Assembly: GCF_900167605.1 (NCBI RefSeq)
Contig: NZ_FUYH01000022.1
Location: 1-44,339 of the forward strand
Source: Caloramator quimbayensis
GTDB taxonomy: Bacteria > Bacillota > Clostridia > Clostridiales > Caloramatoraceae
DNA: 44,339 nucleotides
Direction of reading: 5' to 3'
The notes under the pieces are model-generated. The model worked only from the letters and a program-made list of their open reading frames with translations. It ran no database searches and had not been told where the DNA came from. Shown here one piece after another: positions 25,247-34,407 of this stretch. The translations under genes were made by a program, and so were the position numbers. Position 1 is the stretch's first letter. Every line of letters starts with the position of its first letter.

Positions 25247-25277
25247 GTATGTAGCAGATGCTATGTACTTTTTTTAT
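25247..25277 (+). terminator. Terminator after the coiled-coil gene
   Basis: A 9-bp stem (GTATGTAGC / GCTATGTAC, two G·T pairs) with an AGAT loop is followed by TTTTTTTAT, just before tadA. Confidence 0.7.
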
Positions 25278-25281
25278 ATAA

Positions 25282-25752
<471 letters not shown>

Positions 25753-25792
25753 TAAAAAATAAGAGCATATAAAATATAACAGATTATGTTTA

Positions 25793-25821
25793 TTGATTTA
25801 TCATCATCATTTTAGTATAAT
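25793..25821 (+). promoter_or_regulatory. Promoter of tRNA-Ser(CGA)
   Basis: TTGATT (25793–25798), 17 bp, TATAAT (25816–25821), 17 bp before the tRNA. Confidence 0.75.
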
Positions 25822-25838
25822 ATTTAAGTGTATCATGT

Positions 25839-25929
25839 GGAGAGATGTCGGAGTGGTCTATCGTGCACGACTCGAAATCGTGTGTGCGTTAAAAGCGCAC
25901 CGTGGGTTCAAATCCCACTCTCTCCGCCA
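25839..25929 (+). tRNA. tRNA-Ser (anticodon CGA)
   Basis: A class II tRNA with acceptor GGAGAGA / TCTCTCC, anticodon stem ACGA / TCGT with loop CTCGAAA (anticodon CGA), a long variable arm (TGCG / CGCA), T-loop TTCAAAT and encoded CCA. Confidence 0.95.
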
Positions 25930-25955
25930 TATATAAATTAAATATAGTTAAGATT

Positions 25956-25999
25956 AACAATCCCCTAGAATAAATTTTAGGGGATTGTTTTATTTTATG
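25956..25999 (+). terminator. Terminator after tRNA-Ser(CGA)
   Basis: A stem AACAATCCCCTA / TTAGGGGATTGTT-type around 25956–25990 is followed by TTTATTTTAT. Confidence 0.85.
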
Positions 26000-26061
26000 T
26001 AACTTTTTGTATTTTATTTGAATATTATATACTGTATTTAAAAATTATAGGAGTGAAGGAT

Positions 26062-26265
26062 GTGGATCAATTCTATTTCCCATGTATGAATCGAATGTAT
26101 ATGCAAAAGCAAATCTCTATACCCAATGGTATTAAAATTACAATATCGAGGGCATTTGTTCCTGACCAGCCCTATACAAACATGTTCCCTCTTGATGAGG
26201 CTTTATTAAAGGGTACTCTGTTTCCTAATCTCTACGTTCCTTATCCTATAAAATCGATGGAATAG
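26062..26265 (+). CDS. cotJA: Spore coat-associated protein CotJA
   Basis: A 67-residue protein with the CotJA pattern ISRAFVPDQPYTNMFPLDEA followed by LLKGTLFPNLYVPY. It belongs to the inner spore coat and is made in the mother cell under sigma-E in Bacillus. GTG 26062 is preferred because AGGAG lies 8 nt upstream; an in-frame GTG at 26053 overlaps that site. It is first in a cotJABC operon (12-bp gaps). A GTATTTT / TATACTGT pair near 26010–26035 could be a sigma-E promoter, but the match is loose. Confidence 0.85.
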   Translation: MDQFYFPCMNRMYMQKQISIPNGIKITISRAFVPDQPYTNMFPLDEALLKGTLFPNLYVPYPIKSME

Positions 26266-26276
26266 GAGGGGATAAA

Positions 26277-26552
26277 ATGGATAACATGTATTTTGGAAAT
26301 ATGTCACGTTCAGATATGATGAAAAGGATTAAAGAACTCGAATTTGCAGTTATTGAATTAAATATTTATCTCGATAATCATCCTATGAATCAGCAGGCTC
26401 TGATGGATTTTAATAAATTTACAAAGGAACTTATGGCTTTAAAAGAAAAGTATGAAGAGAAGTATGGCATGCTTACTAATTTTGGATACAGCCAGAGCCA
26501 GTATCCATGGACTTGGGTTAATGAGCCATGGCCTTGGGAAAGTGGAGAATAG
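26277..26552 (+). CDS. cotJB: Spore coat protein CotJB
   Basis: A 91-residue protein matching CotJB: RIKELEFAVIELNIYLDNHP, then a helix with FNKFTKELMALKEKYEEKYG, and the tryptophan/proline-rich end (YPWTWVNEPWPWE). It is needed with CotJA and CotJC for coat assembly. GGAGGGG precedes ATG 26277, 11 bp after cotJA, and cotJC follows 11 bp later, so the three are co-transcribed. Confidence 0.92.
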   Translation: MDNMYFGNMSRSDMMKRIKELEFAVIELNIYLDNHPMNQQALMDFNKFTKELMALKEKYEEKYGMLTNFGYSQSQYPWTWVNEPWPWESGE

Positions 26553-26563
26553 GGGGGATATGA

Positions 26564-27169
26564 ATGTGGATTTATGAAAAGAAACTGGAGTATCCAGTTC
26601 ATATAAAAAGCAAAGACCTTAAAATGGCAAAGCTTTTAGTTGCTCAGTATGGAGGACCCGATGGGGAACTTGGAGCAGCAGTAAGATATCTAAATCAGAG
26701 ATATACAATGCCAACAGGAAAGACTAAGGCTCTTTTAAATGATATTGGCACTGAGGAGCTTGCCCATGTTGAAATAATAGCAACTATGGTTTATCAGATA
26801 TTGCATAATGCAACTCCTGAAGAATTAAAGCAGGCTGGACTTGGAGGACAATATGTACAGCACGATAATGCTCCGTTCCCAACAGATGTAAATGGTGTTC
26901 CGTGGACAGCAGCATATATTGCAACTCTTGGAGACCCTGTTACTGATATTCATGAGGATATGGCAGCAGAGCAGAAGGCAAGGGCAACCTATGAACACCT
27001 CATAGCTTTAACTGATGAGGAAGATATAAAAAAGGTATTAAAATTCCTCTGGCAAAGAGAAGTAGTACACTATCAGCGCTTTGGGGAAGCTTTAGTTGAT
27101 ATATATGAATATCTTGACAGCAAGAATGTATTTGACATGTCAATAAAAAAAGAAAAGTCAGCAGAATAA
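26564..27169 (+). CDS. cotJC: Spore coat protein CotJC, manganese catalase family
   Basis: A 201-residue four-helix-bundle protein of the manganese-catalase family, deposited in the spore coat and thought to protect against peroxide. Metal-ligand motifs are visible: EELAHVEIIATM (about 61–73) and later a DMAAEQKARATYEHL helix with WQREVVHYQRFGEAL (about 160–175). Length is that of CotJC, shorter than true Mn catalases (about 270). GGGGGGAT precedes ATG 26564. A hairpin follows at 27178. Confidence 0.94.
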   Translation: MWIYEKKLEYPVHIKSKDLKMAKLLVAQYGGPDGELGAAVRYLNQRYTMPTGKTKALLNDIGTEELAHVEIIATMVYQILHNATPEELKQAGLGGQYVQHDNAPFPTDVNGVPWTAAYIATLGDPVTDIHEDMAAEQKARATYEHLIALTDEEDIKKVLKFLWQREVVHYQRFGEALVDIYEYLDSKNVFDMSIKKEKSAE

Positions 27170-27177
27170 TAAAAATA

Positions 27178-27205
27178 AGGGCTTTAAGTTTTTTTAAAGC
27201 CCTTT
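27178..27205 (+). terminator. Terminator of cotJABC
   Basis: A perfect 10-bp stem, AGGGCTTTAA / TTAAAGCCCT (27178–27187, 27194–27203), with a 6-nt loop is followed by a short T-rich tail. Confidence 0.7.
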
Positions 27206-27272
27206 GCTGCATATCAAGAGAGAATATGAGTGTTTATAGAAAATTATTCTATATGCTGTATTAAATACAATA

Positions 27273-27301
27273 TTGACATAGCGATATAATTTCTTTATAA
27301 T
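27273..27301 (+). promoter_or_regulatory. Promoter of the tRNA-Ser(GGA)–SRP RNA transcript
   Basis: TTGACA (27273–27278), 17 bp, TATAAT (27296–27301): a perfect consensus. No terminator lies between the tRNA and the SRP RNA, so both are probably made from here. Confidence 0.85.
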
Positions 27302-27339
27302 AGTATAAGTCAAGACACATAAAACACAATAATAAAAGT

Positions 27340-27431
27340 GGAGAGATGGCTGAGCTGGTCTAAGGCGCACGACTGGAAATCGTGTGTACTCATAAAAAGG
27401 GTACCGAGGGTTCGAATCCCTCTCTCTCCGC
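27340..27431 (+). tRNA. tRNA-Ser (anticodon GGA)
   Basis: A class II tRNA with the same acceptor as the CGA copy (GGAGAGA / TCTCTCC), anticodon loop CTGGAAA (anticodon GGA), a long variable arm, T-loop TTCGAAT and encoded CCA. Confidence 0.95.
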
Positions 27432-27455
27432 CATTTTTATTTAAAAAGTTAAGAT

Positions 27456-27727
27456 TTGGCCGTGCTAGATGGGGAGGCAGCGGTGCCCTGTAACCTGCAA
27501 CCCGCTATAGCAGGATTGAATTCCCTGCTCAGGTTTGCTTATGTGAGGTCTGCCTCGGAAAAGTGGTGTTGAGGATTGGGTCCCGCGCAACGGAAATTCA
27601 TGAACCCCGTCAGGTCCGGGAGGAAGCAGCGGTAAGTGAACCCTTTCGTGTGCCGTGGGTGTGCCTGGTCGGAGCCAACTGCCCGGGTAACGCTCGGATG
27701 AGCAATATCAAAGCAGGGTGCACGGCC
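27456..27727 (+). ncRNA. ffs: Signal recognition particle RNA, large bacterial type
   Basis: About 272 nt with closing ends GGCCGTGC (27456) and GCACGGCC (27720–27727). The conserved domain IV core (GTCAGGTCCGGGAGGAAGCAG) is at about 27610–27630. The size and Alu-type 5' domain fit the long SRP RNA of spore-forming Firmicutes (Bacillus scRNA), not the short 4.5S form. It pairs with Ffh to target nascent membrane proteins. tRNA-Ser upstream and dnaX downstream is the conserved order. Confidence 0.93.
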
Positions 27728-27744
27728 TTAAATATAAAAAATAT

Positions 27745-27770
27745 GGTCTGTTTACAGACCTTTTTTTATT
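27745..27770 (+). terminator. Terminator of the SRP RNA
   Basis: The stem GGTCTG / CAGACC with a TTTA loop is followed by TTTTTTTATT. Confidence 0.9.
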
Positions 27771-27774
27771 ACCC

Positions 27775-27803
27775 TTGAGTAAAAATATTATAATAATTAT
27801 AAT
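27775..27803 (+). promoter_or_regulatory. Promoter of dnaX
   Basis: TTGAGT (27775–27780), 17 bp, TATAAT (27798–27803), 45 bp before the dnaX start and directly after the SRP terminator. Confidence 0.65.
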
Positions 27804-27847
27804 TGTATATAAAAGAAGCTATTTTTAGGCTTTTAAGAGGTGATATT

Positions 27848-29473
27848 ATGTCCTATACAGCGCTTTACAGGGAGCTTAGGCCTAAGATTTTTGAAGATGT
27901 TATAGGTCAGGAGAATATAATAAGGACAATAAAAAATCAAGTTATATCAGGAAGGATTCCCCATGCATATCTTTTTTGCGGAACCCATGGGACAGGGAAA
28001 ACATCAACTGCAAAAATACTTTCAAAGGCGGTTAACTGCCTAAGCCCTAAGGATGGCAATCCATGCAATGAATGTGAAATATGCAGGGAGATAAACTCTG
28101 GAACTTTAATAGATGTTGTTGAAATCGATGCAGCTTCAAACAGAAAAGTGGAAAATGCAAGGGATTTAATAGATACTGTACAGTATCCCCCGCAAAGGGC
28201 AAAGTATAAAGTATACATAGTAGATGAAGTGCATATGCTTACAACAGAGGCTTTTAATACCCTCTTAAAGACCCTTGAGGAACCCCCTTCCTATGTTATT
28301 TTTATTCTTGCAACAACAGATCCTCAAAAGGTTCCTACAACCATTCTTTCAAGATGCCAGAGGTTTGATTTTAAAAGAATAAAGTCTGAAGACATGGTAA
28401 AAAGGCTGAGAAAAATTGTTGATGAAAATGGAATACTCGCTGAGGATAGAACTTTAAAGATGATTGCAAGATTTTCTGACGGGGCTATGAGAGATGCCCT
28501 TTCAATTCTCGATCAGGCAATGTCGATGTCGCAGGGGAAAATTGAATATAACGATATAATATCCATGCTTGGACTTACATCCAACGAGTTCATATTTTCC
28601 CTTACAGATTCAATGATAAAAGGAGACGTAGAGGAATCTATAAAAATTATAGACAACATTCTTTTAGGAGGAAAGGATGTAAATCATTTTATTACTGAAC
28701 TTACTATGCACTTTAGAAATCTTCTTATGGTGAAAATAAGCAAACGTCCTGAGGAAATTATAGATGTAAGCGAAGAAACTATAAGTCTTATAAAGGAACA
28801 GTCGAGAAAGATAAAAAGCGAAGATATAATGAGGGCTATAAATATTCTGTCAGAGGCTGAAAACAATTCTAAATACACATCTTTGCCGAGGATATTTTTA
28901 GAAATGGCAGTTATTAAATACTGCAGAGCTGAATTTGATACTTCGCCTGAAACTATTTTAAGCAGAATAAATATGCTTGAAGAAAAATTAAAATCAAAAT
29001 CAATAACGATAAAGGCTGATGATATAGAAAAAGAAGAGGAAAAACCTAAGAGAGCAAAGCTTAAGGATGAGGCAGCAAAAACTGTCGTAAAAAAAGATGT
29101 GCCTGAAACTGCAGGTAAGGTATCGATGGATGAGGTTACTTTGGATGAGGCAAGAGGCGCCTTTCAAGATGTTTTAAATCTTTTAAGAGCAAACAGGAAG
29201 ATGGTTTTATATGCATACCTTGCCCCAGGAGATGTAATAGATGTAAAGGAAAACAATATTATAATAGGGTTTGATGAAAAGTATGCTTTCAGTAAAAAGA
29301 ACATAGAAAGTTCAAATGATAATAAAAATACTATTGATGAATATTATTCGAAGGTATTAAACAAATCAGTTAAAGTAGCCCTTAAGATTATTGATAATAA
29401 AAGCGATATAGATAAAAGCATAGAACTTGCAAGGGATATTCTTGGAGAAGATATTATTGAAGTAATTGAATAG
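27848..29473 (+). CDS. dnaX: DNA polymerase III subunits gamma/tau
   Basis: A 541-residue clamp-loader ATPase that loads the beta sliding clamp and links replisome parts. Walker A is GTHGTGKT (45–52), zinc cysteines C64, C73, C76 and C79 lie in NCLSPKDGNPCNECEIC, and Walker B is VDEVHM. The sensor segment LATTDPQKVPTTILSRC carries the arginine finger. The C-terminal 170 residues are the variable tau tail. ATG 27848 is used because AAGAGGTGAT precedes it; an in-frame ATG at 27803 lies in the -10 box. ebfC and recR follow. Confidence 0.96.
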   Translation: MSYTALYRELRPKIFEDVIGQENIIRTIKNQVISGRIPHAYLFCGTHGTGKTSTAKILSKAVNCLSPKDGNPCNECEICREINSGTLIDVVEIDAASNRKVENARDLIDTVQYPPQRAKYKVYIVDEVHMLTTEAFNTLLKTLEEPPSYVIFILATTDPQKVPTTILSRCQRFDFKRIKSEDMVKRLRKIVDENGILAEDRTLKMIARFSDGAMRDALSILDQAMSMSQGKIEYNDIISMLGLTSNEFIFSLTDSMIKGDVEESIKIIDNILLGGKDVNHFITELTMHFRNLLMVKISKRPEEIIDVSEETISLIKEQSRKIKSEDIMRAINILSEAENNSKYTSLPRIFLEMAVIKYCRAEFDTSPETILSRINMLEEKLKSKSITIKADDIEKEEEKPKRAKLKDEAAKTVVKKDVPETAGKVSMDEVTLDEARGAFQDVLNLLRANRKMVLYAYLAPGDVIDVKENNIIIGFDEKYAFSKKNIESSNDNKNTIDEYYSKVLNKSVKVALKIIDNKSDIDKSIELARDILGEDIIEVIE

Positions 29474-29543
29474 TAATCTTTGTAATGTTACAATAAGAAG
29501 GAAAATGCATATAATAAGGTAAGAAGTTTAAGGAGGTTATAGT

Positions 29544-29879
29544 ATGAAAGGTGGAATGCCTCCTATGGGAGGAAATATGAACAATCTATTAAAGCAGGCT
29601 CAAAAGCTTCAAAAGCAGCTTGAGGATATGAGAGTTGAGCTTGAACAAAGGACAGTTGAGGCATCATCAGGCGGCGGTGCTGTTGTTGCAGTTGCTAATG
29701 GAAAGAAACAGATTCTTGATATAAAGATTAAGCAGGAAGTTGTTGATCCAGATGATGTTGAAATGCTTCAGGATTTAGTACTTGCTGCTGTTAATGAGGC
29801 ACTAAACAAAGCTGAAGAAATGATGGCAACGGAGATGGGGAAAATTACAGGGGGATTAAATATTCCGGGCCTCTTTTAA
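29544..29879 (+). CDS. ebfC: YbaB/EbfC family nucleoid-associated protein
   Basis: A 111-residue DNA-binding protein of the YbaB/EbfC family (YaaK in Bacillus). After a glycine/methionine-rich lead, the helix [20 protein letters not shown] and the strand pattern [20 protein letters not shown] are diagnostic, followed by [20 protein letters not shown]. It forms dimers that bind the nucleoid. Length is normal. AAGGAGG precedes ATG 29544; recR begins 12 bp after the stop. Confidence 0.95.
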   Translation: MKGGMPPMGGNMNNLLKQAQKLQKQLEDMRVELEQRTVEASSGGGAVVAVANGKKQILDIKIKQEVVDPDDVEMLQDLVLAAVNEALNKAEEMMATEMGKITGGLNIPGLF

Positions 29880-29891
29880 GGAGTGATTTCT

Positions 29892-30488
29892 TTGAACTTT
29901 TATCCGCAACCTATAAGCCGTCTTATAGAGGAGTTTTCAAAGCTTCCTGGAGTTGGCCCGAAAACGGCACAAAGGCTGGCATTTTATGTACTTAATATGG
30001 ATATGTCAGAGGCTGAAAAGCTTTCAAGTGCGATTATTAATGCAAAAAACAATATAAAGTATTGTTCAGTTTGCGGCAATCTGACTGACGATGACCCTTG
30101 TATTATCTGCAGAAATACATCAAGGGACAGCAATCTTATATGCGTGGTTGAGGAACCTAAAGATGTTATTGCTATGGAAAAGACGAGGGAGTATAAGGGA
30201 CTTTACCATGTGCTTCATGGCGTTATATCCCCCCTTGGAGGAGTAGGCCCTGACGATATTAGAATAAAGGAGCTTTTAGGGAGGATTACTCCTGATATAA
30301 AAGAAATAATTATAGCAACAAATCCTAACGTTGAGGGAGAGGCTACTGCTATGTACATCGCAAGGCTTATAAAGCCTCTCGGGGTTAAGGTAACAAGAAT
30401 AGCCCATGGTATTCCAGTAGGCGCTGATCTTGAATACGCCGATGAGGTTACATTAAGCAAAGCCCTTGAGGGAAGAAGAGAGATATAG
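29892..30488 (+). CDS. recR: Recombination mediator protein RecR
   Basis: A 198-residue protein that with RecO loads RecA on single-stranded DNA in gap repair. The N-terminal helix-hairpin-helix ([14 protein letters not shown], 18–31), a C4 zinc finger (C58, C61, C70, C73) and the Toprim domain ([17 protein letters not shown], then [14 protein letters not shown]) are intact. The start is TTG 29892: AAGGAG lies 8 nt upstream, the N-terminus then reads [15 protein letters not shown] as in the family, and length becomes the usual 198. A GTG at 29883 overlaps the ribosome site. Confidence 0.95.
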   Translation: MNFYPQPISRLIEEFSKLPGVGPKTAQRLAFYVLNMDMSEAEKLSSAIINAKNNIKYCSVCGNLTDDDPCIICRNTSRDSNLICVVEEPKDVIAMEKTREYKGLYHVLHGVISPLGGVGPDDIRIKELLGRITPDIKEIIIATNPNVEGEATAMYIARLIKPLGVKVTRIAHGIPVGADLEYADEVTLSKALEGRREI

Positions 30489-30530
30489 GAGAAGGTAGAT
30501 GTTGTATACCTCAAATAAACTCCTATCATT

Positions 30531-30620
30531 TTGCAAATTATCGATAGGAAGAAAATAAAGTTCTTACAGAAAACATGGTTTTATTAGGGCAAAGGAAAGC
30601 CCAGTAAGCCATGTTTTTTT
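30531..30620 (+). terminator. Terminator region of dnaX–ebfC–recR
   Basis: Two stems follow recR: TCCTATC / GATAGGA (30531–30537, 30543-30549 region), then AACATGG / CCATGTT (30572–30578, 30609–30615) containing a smaller GGGC / GCCC stem, ending in TTTTTTT. The second is the likely terminator. Confidence 0.7.
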
Positions 30621-30908
30621 ATGTATTAGTTTTAAGGGATAAGGAATAAGGAGCAAGGCCGAAATTAAGATAAATCAATGGATTAGAAGATTGAATGGAA
30701 AAGAAAATGGAATGAAAAATGGACAAAATCCCCCCTTAAACCTTCCCCCTTAAACCTCAATCCTAAAAGCACTTTATTTTCATTTTTTGCCCCAAAAATT
30801 GAGGAATGAAAGGACTTTAAGAGACAGGAAACAGGGGAAAGGGTATAAATGGGAAATAAGGGACAAGATAACAAGGCAGTGGTATCAAGGGTTTGAGGGG
30901 TGTTGGCG

Positions 30909-31738
30909 AAAGGAGTTTATTTGAAAAAGGAAAGGAGTTTGTTTGGATTACATATAGTTAGGATTAAGGAAAAAGGGGTAAGGAAAATAGGAAATATTTT
31001 AGGCTTAAAATAGGGCTTAATTAGTTGTTTCAAAAATAAAATAAAGTTGTATTATTTAAAGGGATAAGGTATAAAGGAAAGTATTGGGAATATTGGCTTT
31101 CATGTATTTTTAGGCTTTAAGGGAAAAGGGAAATAAAGGAATTTTATGAAAGGACATTATTTACTTTTTAGATATAACATAGGGCTTTTTTTCTGTTTCT
31201 AAAATTCATATGGGTAAAAATTTTAGAAACAGAAAAGTTCTTTCATGACAGAAAAGTAGTTACAAAAAGAAAATAAAGTCCTTAGATTAAGGTTTTAACC
31301 ACATTTCTTGATGCAAGAATGGGGATAAAGTATAAAAAATATTAGGGAGATGTGGATAAAAGGGTAAAGGGATAAGGACATTATTTACTTTTTATAAGAA
31401 CTTGACGTATTTTTTCTGTTTCAGAAATGATGAAGAAGAAATTCTATAAAAAGAAAAGGTATTTTTACGGATGTTAAAGTTCTTTTATTATGAAAATAAA
31501 GTTGTGATATTGGAAGGTATAGGGAACAGAAAAAAGTATTGAAAATACGGAGTTTGATAAGGGTTTAAGGTATAAGAGGATTGGTAATTGCAGGGAATCT
31601 ATGTAAGGACTTTATTTGCGTTTCCTATAGAACATACCCTGTTTTTTCTGTTTCTAAAACTCATGTAGATAAAAATTTAGAAACAAAAAATATTTTTACT
31701 AGAAAGGAAAGTCCTGTTAAAATGAAAATAAAGTTATT
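30909..31738. repeat. Tandem array of about 230-bp degenerate palindromic repeats, four units
   Basis: Left arms (AAGGACATTATTTACTTTTT and variants) start near 30909, 31149, 31374 and 31604. Right arms (GAAAATAAAGTCCTT and variants) start near 31037, 31269, 31492 and 31724. Left and right arms are inverted repeats of each other (18 of 20 bases in the unit at 31149). Units 2 and 4 also have an inner inverted repeat (CTGTTTCTAAAAT with its complement at 31193–31232). The period is 224–239 bp, with a fixed arm-to-arm distance of about 120. Confidence 0.7.
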
Positions 31739-32064
31739 GTTTGGTACTGGCAAGGTTTTTTGGTATAGGAGCAGATGAACTTTTTATAAAAGAGTTAAAT
31801 TACAGACATTTCGGAGAAGAGCCCTGGGTTTGAGCATATGGAAACAGTGACAAAGGTGCAAGGTGAAAGGGGCAGCAATATGGATGGAGTAGGAAACAGG
31901 TATAGGAAGCAGGTGGTAGAGGAGGTTAAAAGAGTGCTGGAGGATATGAGTTTATAAGAATTGTAATATTTGGATGATTTATTAAAAATACATATGATAT
32001 AATCTAAAAAACACATTTGTTTGATATTATGAATATGGTTTAATAATTTGGGAGGGATGAATAA

Positions 32065-32586
32065 ATGAATGAGATTATAATTAAACAAAGCAAGGTTAAA
32101 TCAATAGGCTTTATAATATTAGGAATTGTTATGTTGCTTGCATGCGTCTTTGTTTTAGCATTTGGAACAATTCACAAGAATATAGTTTATATAATAATCG
32201 GAATAATAGGAATGGTTTTTTTTGTTCCTTGTGAGATATATTCTGTTAAAAGAGCATTAAATCCAAAACCATTATTGGTGATTACAGAAGATGGTATCAC
32301 TGATATGTCATCTGCAAGCAGTGTAGGATATATTGCTTGGAATGAAATTGAATCTATTTCTGAAATAAGAATTTTCACACAAAGAGTCATAGCAATTGAT
32401 GTTTATGATATAGATAAATTATTGCACAGAATTTCTCCCGCAAAGCAAAAAGTAATAAAAGCAAACTTGAAATTAAATTATCCCCCTATTGCGATATCGG
32501 TAAATACAGCAGATGTAAATTTTAATGAAGTATTATCTATAATCCAGAGCAAATTAAATGAGCATAATCTTAGGGTCAACAATTAA
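32065..32586 (+). CDS. STM3941-like membrane protein
   Basis: A 173-residue protein with two N-terminal membrane helices (about 13–32 and 40–58) followed by a PH-like beta domain (LLVITEDGITDMSS, YIAWNEIESISEI) that should face the cytoplasm. The layout and the segment IAWNEIESI fit the STM3941 family as I remember it; function is unknown. GGAGGGATGAATAA precedes ATG 32065. It is the first coding gene after the repeat region, and the following genes run in the same direction. Confidence 0.72.
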   Translation: MNEIIIKQSKVKSIGFIILGIVMLLACVFVLAFGTIHKNIVYIIIGIIGMVFFVPCEIYSVKRALNPKPLLVITEDGITDMSSASSVGYIAWNEIESISEIRIFTQRVIAIDVYDIDKLLHRISPAKQKVIKANLKLNYPPIAISVNTADVNFNEVLSIIQSKLNEHNLRVNN

Positions 32587-32658
32587 ACAATATTTTTATA
32601 TTTTGCGTCAAACAGTTGGATATTTGAAGCAAACATTTCAGTAAAGGAGATAGGCGAA

Positions 32659-32919
32659 ATGACTAAATTAAGTGATATGCCAAACATAGGCAAAGAATTG
32701 GAAAAGCAATTAAAAAAAGCAGGAGTGGAAACGCCTGGACAGTTAATAGAATTAGGAAGTAAAGAAGCATTTCTGCGTATTAGAAGTATTGATAGCAGTG
32801 CTTGCATAAACAGGTTGTATGCCTTGGAAGGTGCCATACAAAATATTAGATGGCATTACTTATCACAGGATATCAAGGATGAATTGAAAGCATTTTATTT
32901 ATCGTTAAATGTCAAATAA
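32659..32919 (+). CDS. TfoX/Sxy C-terminal domain protein
   Basis: An 86-residue protein consisting only of the TfoX C-terminal helix-hairpin-helix-type domain (LSDMPNIGKELEKQLKKAGV then TPGQLIELGSKEAFLRI). In TfoX/Sxy this domain follows a regulatory N-terminal domain; the stand-alone form is common in Firmicutes and its role is not known. AAAGGAGATAGGCGAA precedes ATG 32659. Confidence 0.88.
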   Translation: MTKLSDMPNIGKELEKQLKKAGVETPGQLIELGSKEAFLRIRSIDSSACINRLYALEGAIQNIRWHYLSQDIKDELKAFYLSLNVK

Positions 32920-33014
32920 TAAAATGCTGGAAGTTTTTTAAGATTTATTGGTTATATATGGTAATATGTGGTTAAATAATTCTCCAATTAGTTTATTAGA
33001 AGGGGTAGATAATT

Positions 33015-33458
33015 TTGCTTTTTAGCAGTGAACAGGCTAACAGGGGCAGGAAAATCGTAAATACAGGTATAATTATTTTAATTTTTCTTTTACTTGCAGA
33101 TATTGCTATAAGTTTAGTATCTAACGGCATTAAAGGATTAACGGGAAAAACATTTATTAGCGGAATAATTCTATTTAACATATTTTTGTACTGTAAAGGC
33201 AACAGGATAGCATTTAAAATAACAATGTTTTTACTTTCAGGAGTTTATATTTTTATCTTTGGTTTACTGCCTGTCTATTTGGTTTTGGGACTGCTGCGCA
33301 TGCTAAATATTTTAGATGCTTTTGGCGGTGCTTTATATTTGGTTGTCCCAGCCATAATTATTATAGCAGTAAGCATTTTGGTATTTAAAACAGAATTTTA
33401 TGAGGATGTTTTGGCTTTTAAAAACTACTGCGATAAGATATATAAAACAAGCAAATAA
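33015..33458 (+). CDS. Small hypothetical membrane protein
   Basis: I do not recognise this 147-residue protein. Four hydrophobic segments are visible (about 17–37, 45–60, 69–93 and 103–125), and a charged C-terminal tail (EDVLAFKNYCDKIYKTSK) follows. The start is TTG 33015 with AAGGGG 9 nt upstream. The next gene starts 24 bp after the stop, so the two may be co-transcribed. Confidence 0.72.
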   Translation: MLFSSEQANRGRKIVNTGIIILIFLLLADIAISLVSNGIKGLTGKTFISGIILFNIFLYCKGNRIAFKITMFLLSGVYIFIFGLLPVYLVLGLLRMLNILDAFGGALYLVVPAIIIIAVSILVFKTEFYEDVLAFKNYCDKIYKTSK

Positions 33459-33481
33459 AATAGGGAATAGGGAATGATACC

Positions 33482-34093
33482 ATGTCAAATATCAAGGAAA
33501 AAGCAATCCGAATTATATTATTTTTTGTTTTAGGAATCTTTTCTGGATTCCTGGCAAAATACGTTGACACCATACCTTCTAATAGTGCAATTGGCAGTTT
33601 GATTAATATAATTAGCAATATAAGTTCAAGAATTGGAATATGGGTGTTTATTGCTGCTATTATTGCTGCACGGAGCAGAACACCCAAAGTGGGAGCAATT
33701 CATGTTTTTACCTTTTTTGTGGGAATGCTGCTGGCTTATTACATATATTCAATGAAGTTATTTAACTTCTTTCCCGTATATTATTTTATTCGCTGGGGAT
33801 TAATTGTCTTAGCATCTCCGCTGGCTGCCTACGCTGTCTGGTTTAGTAGGGGGAGTGGATGGTTTGCAGCACTGTGTGCTGCTCTTCCTATTGGGATGCT
33901 GGTTTCAGAAGGGTATAACTTTCTTTATACATTTTCCCCAGTTTCAGGATTTTATTTGATTGCTGCTATCATACTGTTTTGCATTTTACCCAAAAATAAA
34001 TATCAATATTTAAAGGTATTGATATTTACAATATTAACATCAGTATTACTCAGTAAATTTGATGTGTTGTCCTATATAATTGGCGGATTATAA
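33482..34093 (+). CDS. DUF6518-like integral membrane protein
   Basis: A 203-residue protein with about six membrane segments. Typical blocks are GFLAKYVDTIPSNSAIGS, SSRIGIWVFIAAIIAARSRT then PKVGAIHVFTFFVGMLLAYY, and AVWFSRGSGWFAALCAALPI. I associate these with DUF6518 from memory. Function is unknown. GGGAATGATACC lies before ATG 33482. It is the last intact gene before a decayed, repeat-rich stretch. Confidence 0.75.
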   Translation: MSNIKEKAIRIILFFVLGIFSGFLAKYVDTIPSNSAIGSLINIISNISSRIGIWVFIAAIIAARSRTPKVGAIHVFTFFVGMLLAYYIYSMKLFNFFPVYYFIRWGLIVLASPLAAYAVWFSRGSGWFAALCAALPIGMLVSEGYNFLYTFSPVSGFYLIAAIILFCILPKNKYQYLKVLIFTILTSVLLSKFDVLSYIIGGL

Positions 34094-34153
34094 AAGAAGT
34101 ATGCAATGTATAAAAATTAATAAGAATAAAGGAAACTTAAAGGAATAAATACT

Positions 34154-34407
34154 ATGATGAATAAGGTTTGCTTGCAGGAATTGTAAAACATTTTCGAAAG
34201 AAGTGGTAGACTTTTATACATTGTTAGGGATTGACCCTCAAAAAGAAGGGGAATTTATGGAATTTGAAACTGATGCAGATGAACACTAGATAGAGTATTT
34301 CGGGATAATGGGGGCGCTGATATTAGAAATGTTAGAGAATAACCAATTTATAAGGCAAATAGTGTATACCCCAAAAAAACTCGTGTCACGAATAAAAAAG
34401 TTGTGTT
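34154..34407 (+). pseudogene. Decayed small gene (zinc-ribbon-like start, two breaks)
   Basis: ATG 34154 opens a frame that stops after ten codons. Another frame reads FACRNCKTFSKEVVDFYTLL then GIDPQKEGEFMEFETDADEH up to TAG 34287–34289, and continues in frame after the stop as IEYFGIMGALILEMLENNQF. The coherent protein-like composition on both sides of the stop argues for a former gene of about 80 residues with a CxxC motif. Its end runs into the first repeat motif. The family is unknown. Confidence 0.55.

Larger units (their letters stand above)
30489..32064. other. 1.6-kb gene-free, purine-rich repeat region
   Basis: No gene is supported here. The plus strand is strongly purine-rich, with recurring short blocks such as AAGGGATAAGG and GAAAATAAAGT. 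It contains the recR terminator (30572), a short pyrimidine-rich doublet (CCCCCTTAAACCTT twice near 30725–30760) and four degenerate copies of a roughly 230-bp repeat (30909–31738). The last 320 bp have no repeat I can define and lead into the gene at 32065. Confidence 0.7.

Noticed and set aside
27563-27778. An open frame of about 71 codons
   Set aside because: It lies within the SRP RNA and has no ribosome site; the RNA structure explains the sequence.
30909-31738. A CRISPR array
   Set aside because: Repeats are long, degenerate and palindromic with a period of about 230 bp; there are no identical short repeats, unique spacers or cas genes.
31581-31778. An open frame of about 65 codons in the repeat region
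   Set aside because: It crosses the arms of the last palindromic unit, has no ribosome site and no protein-like pattern.
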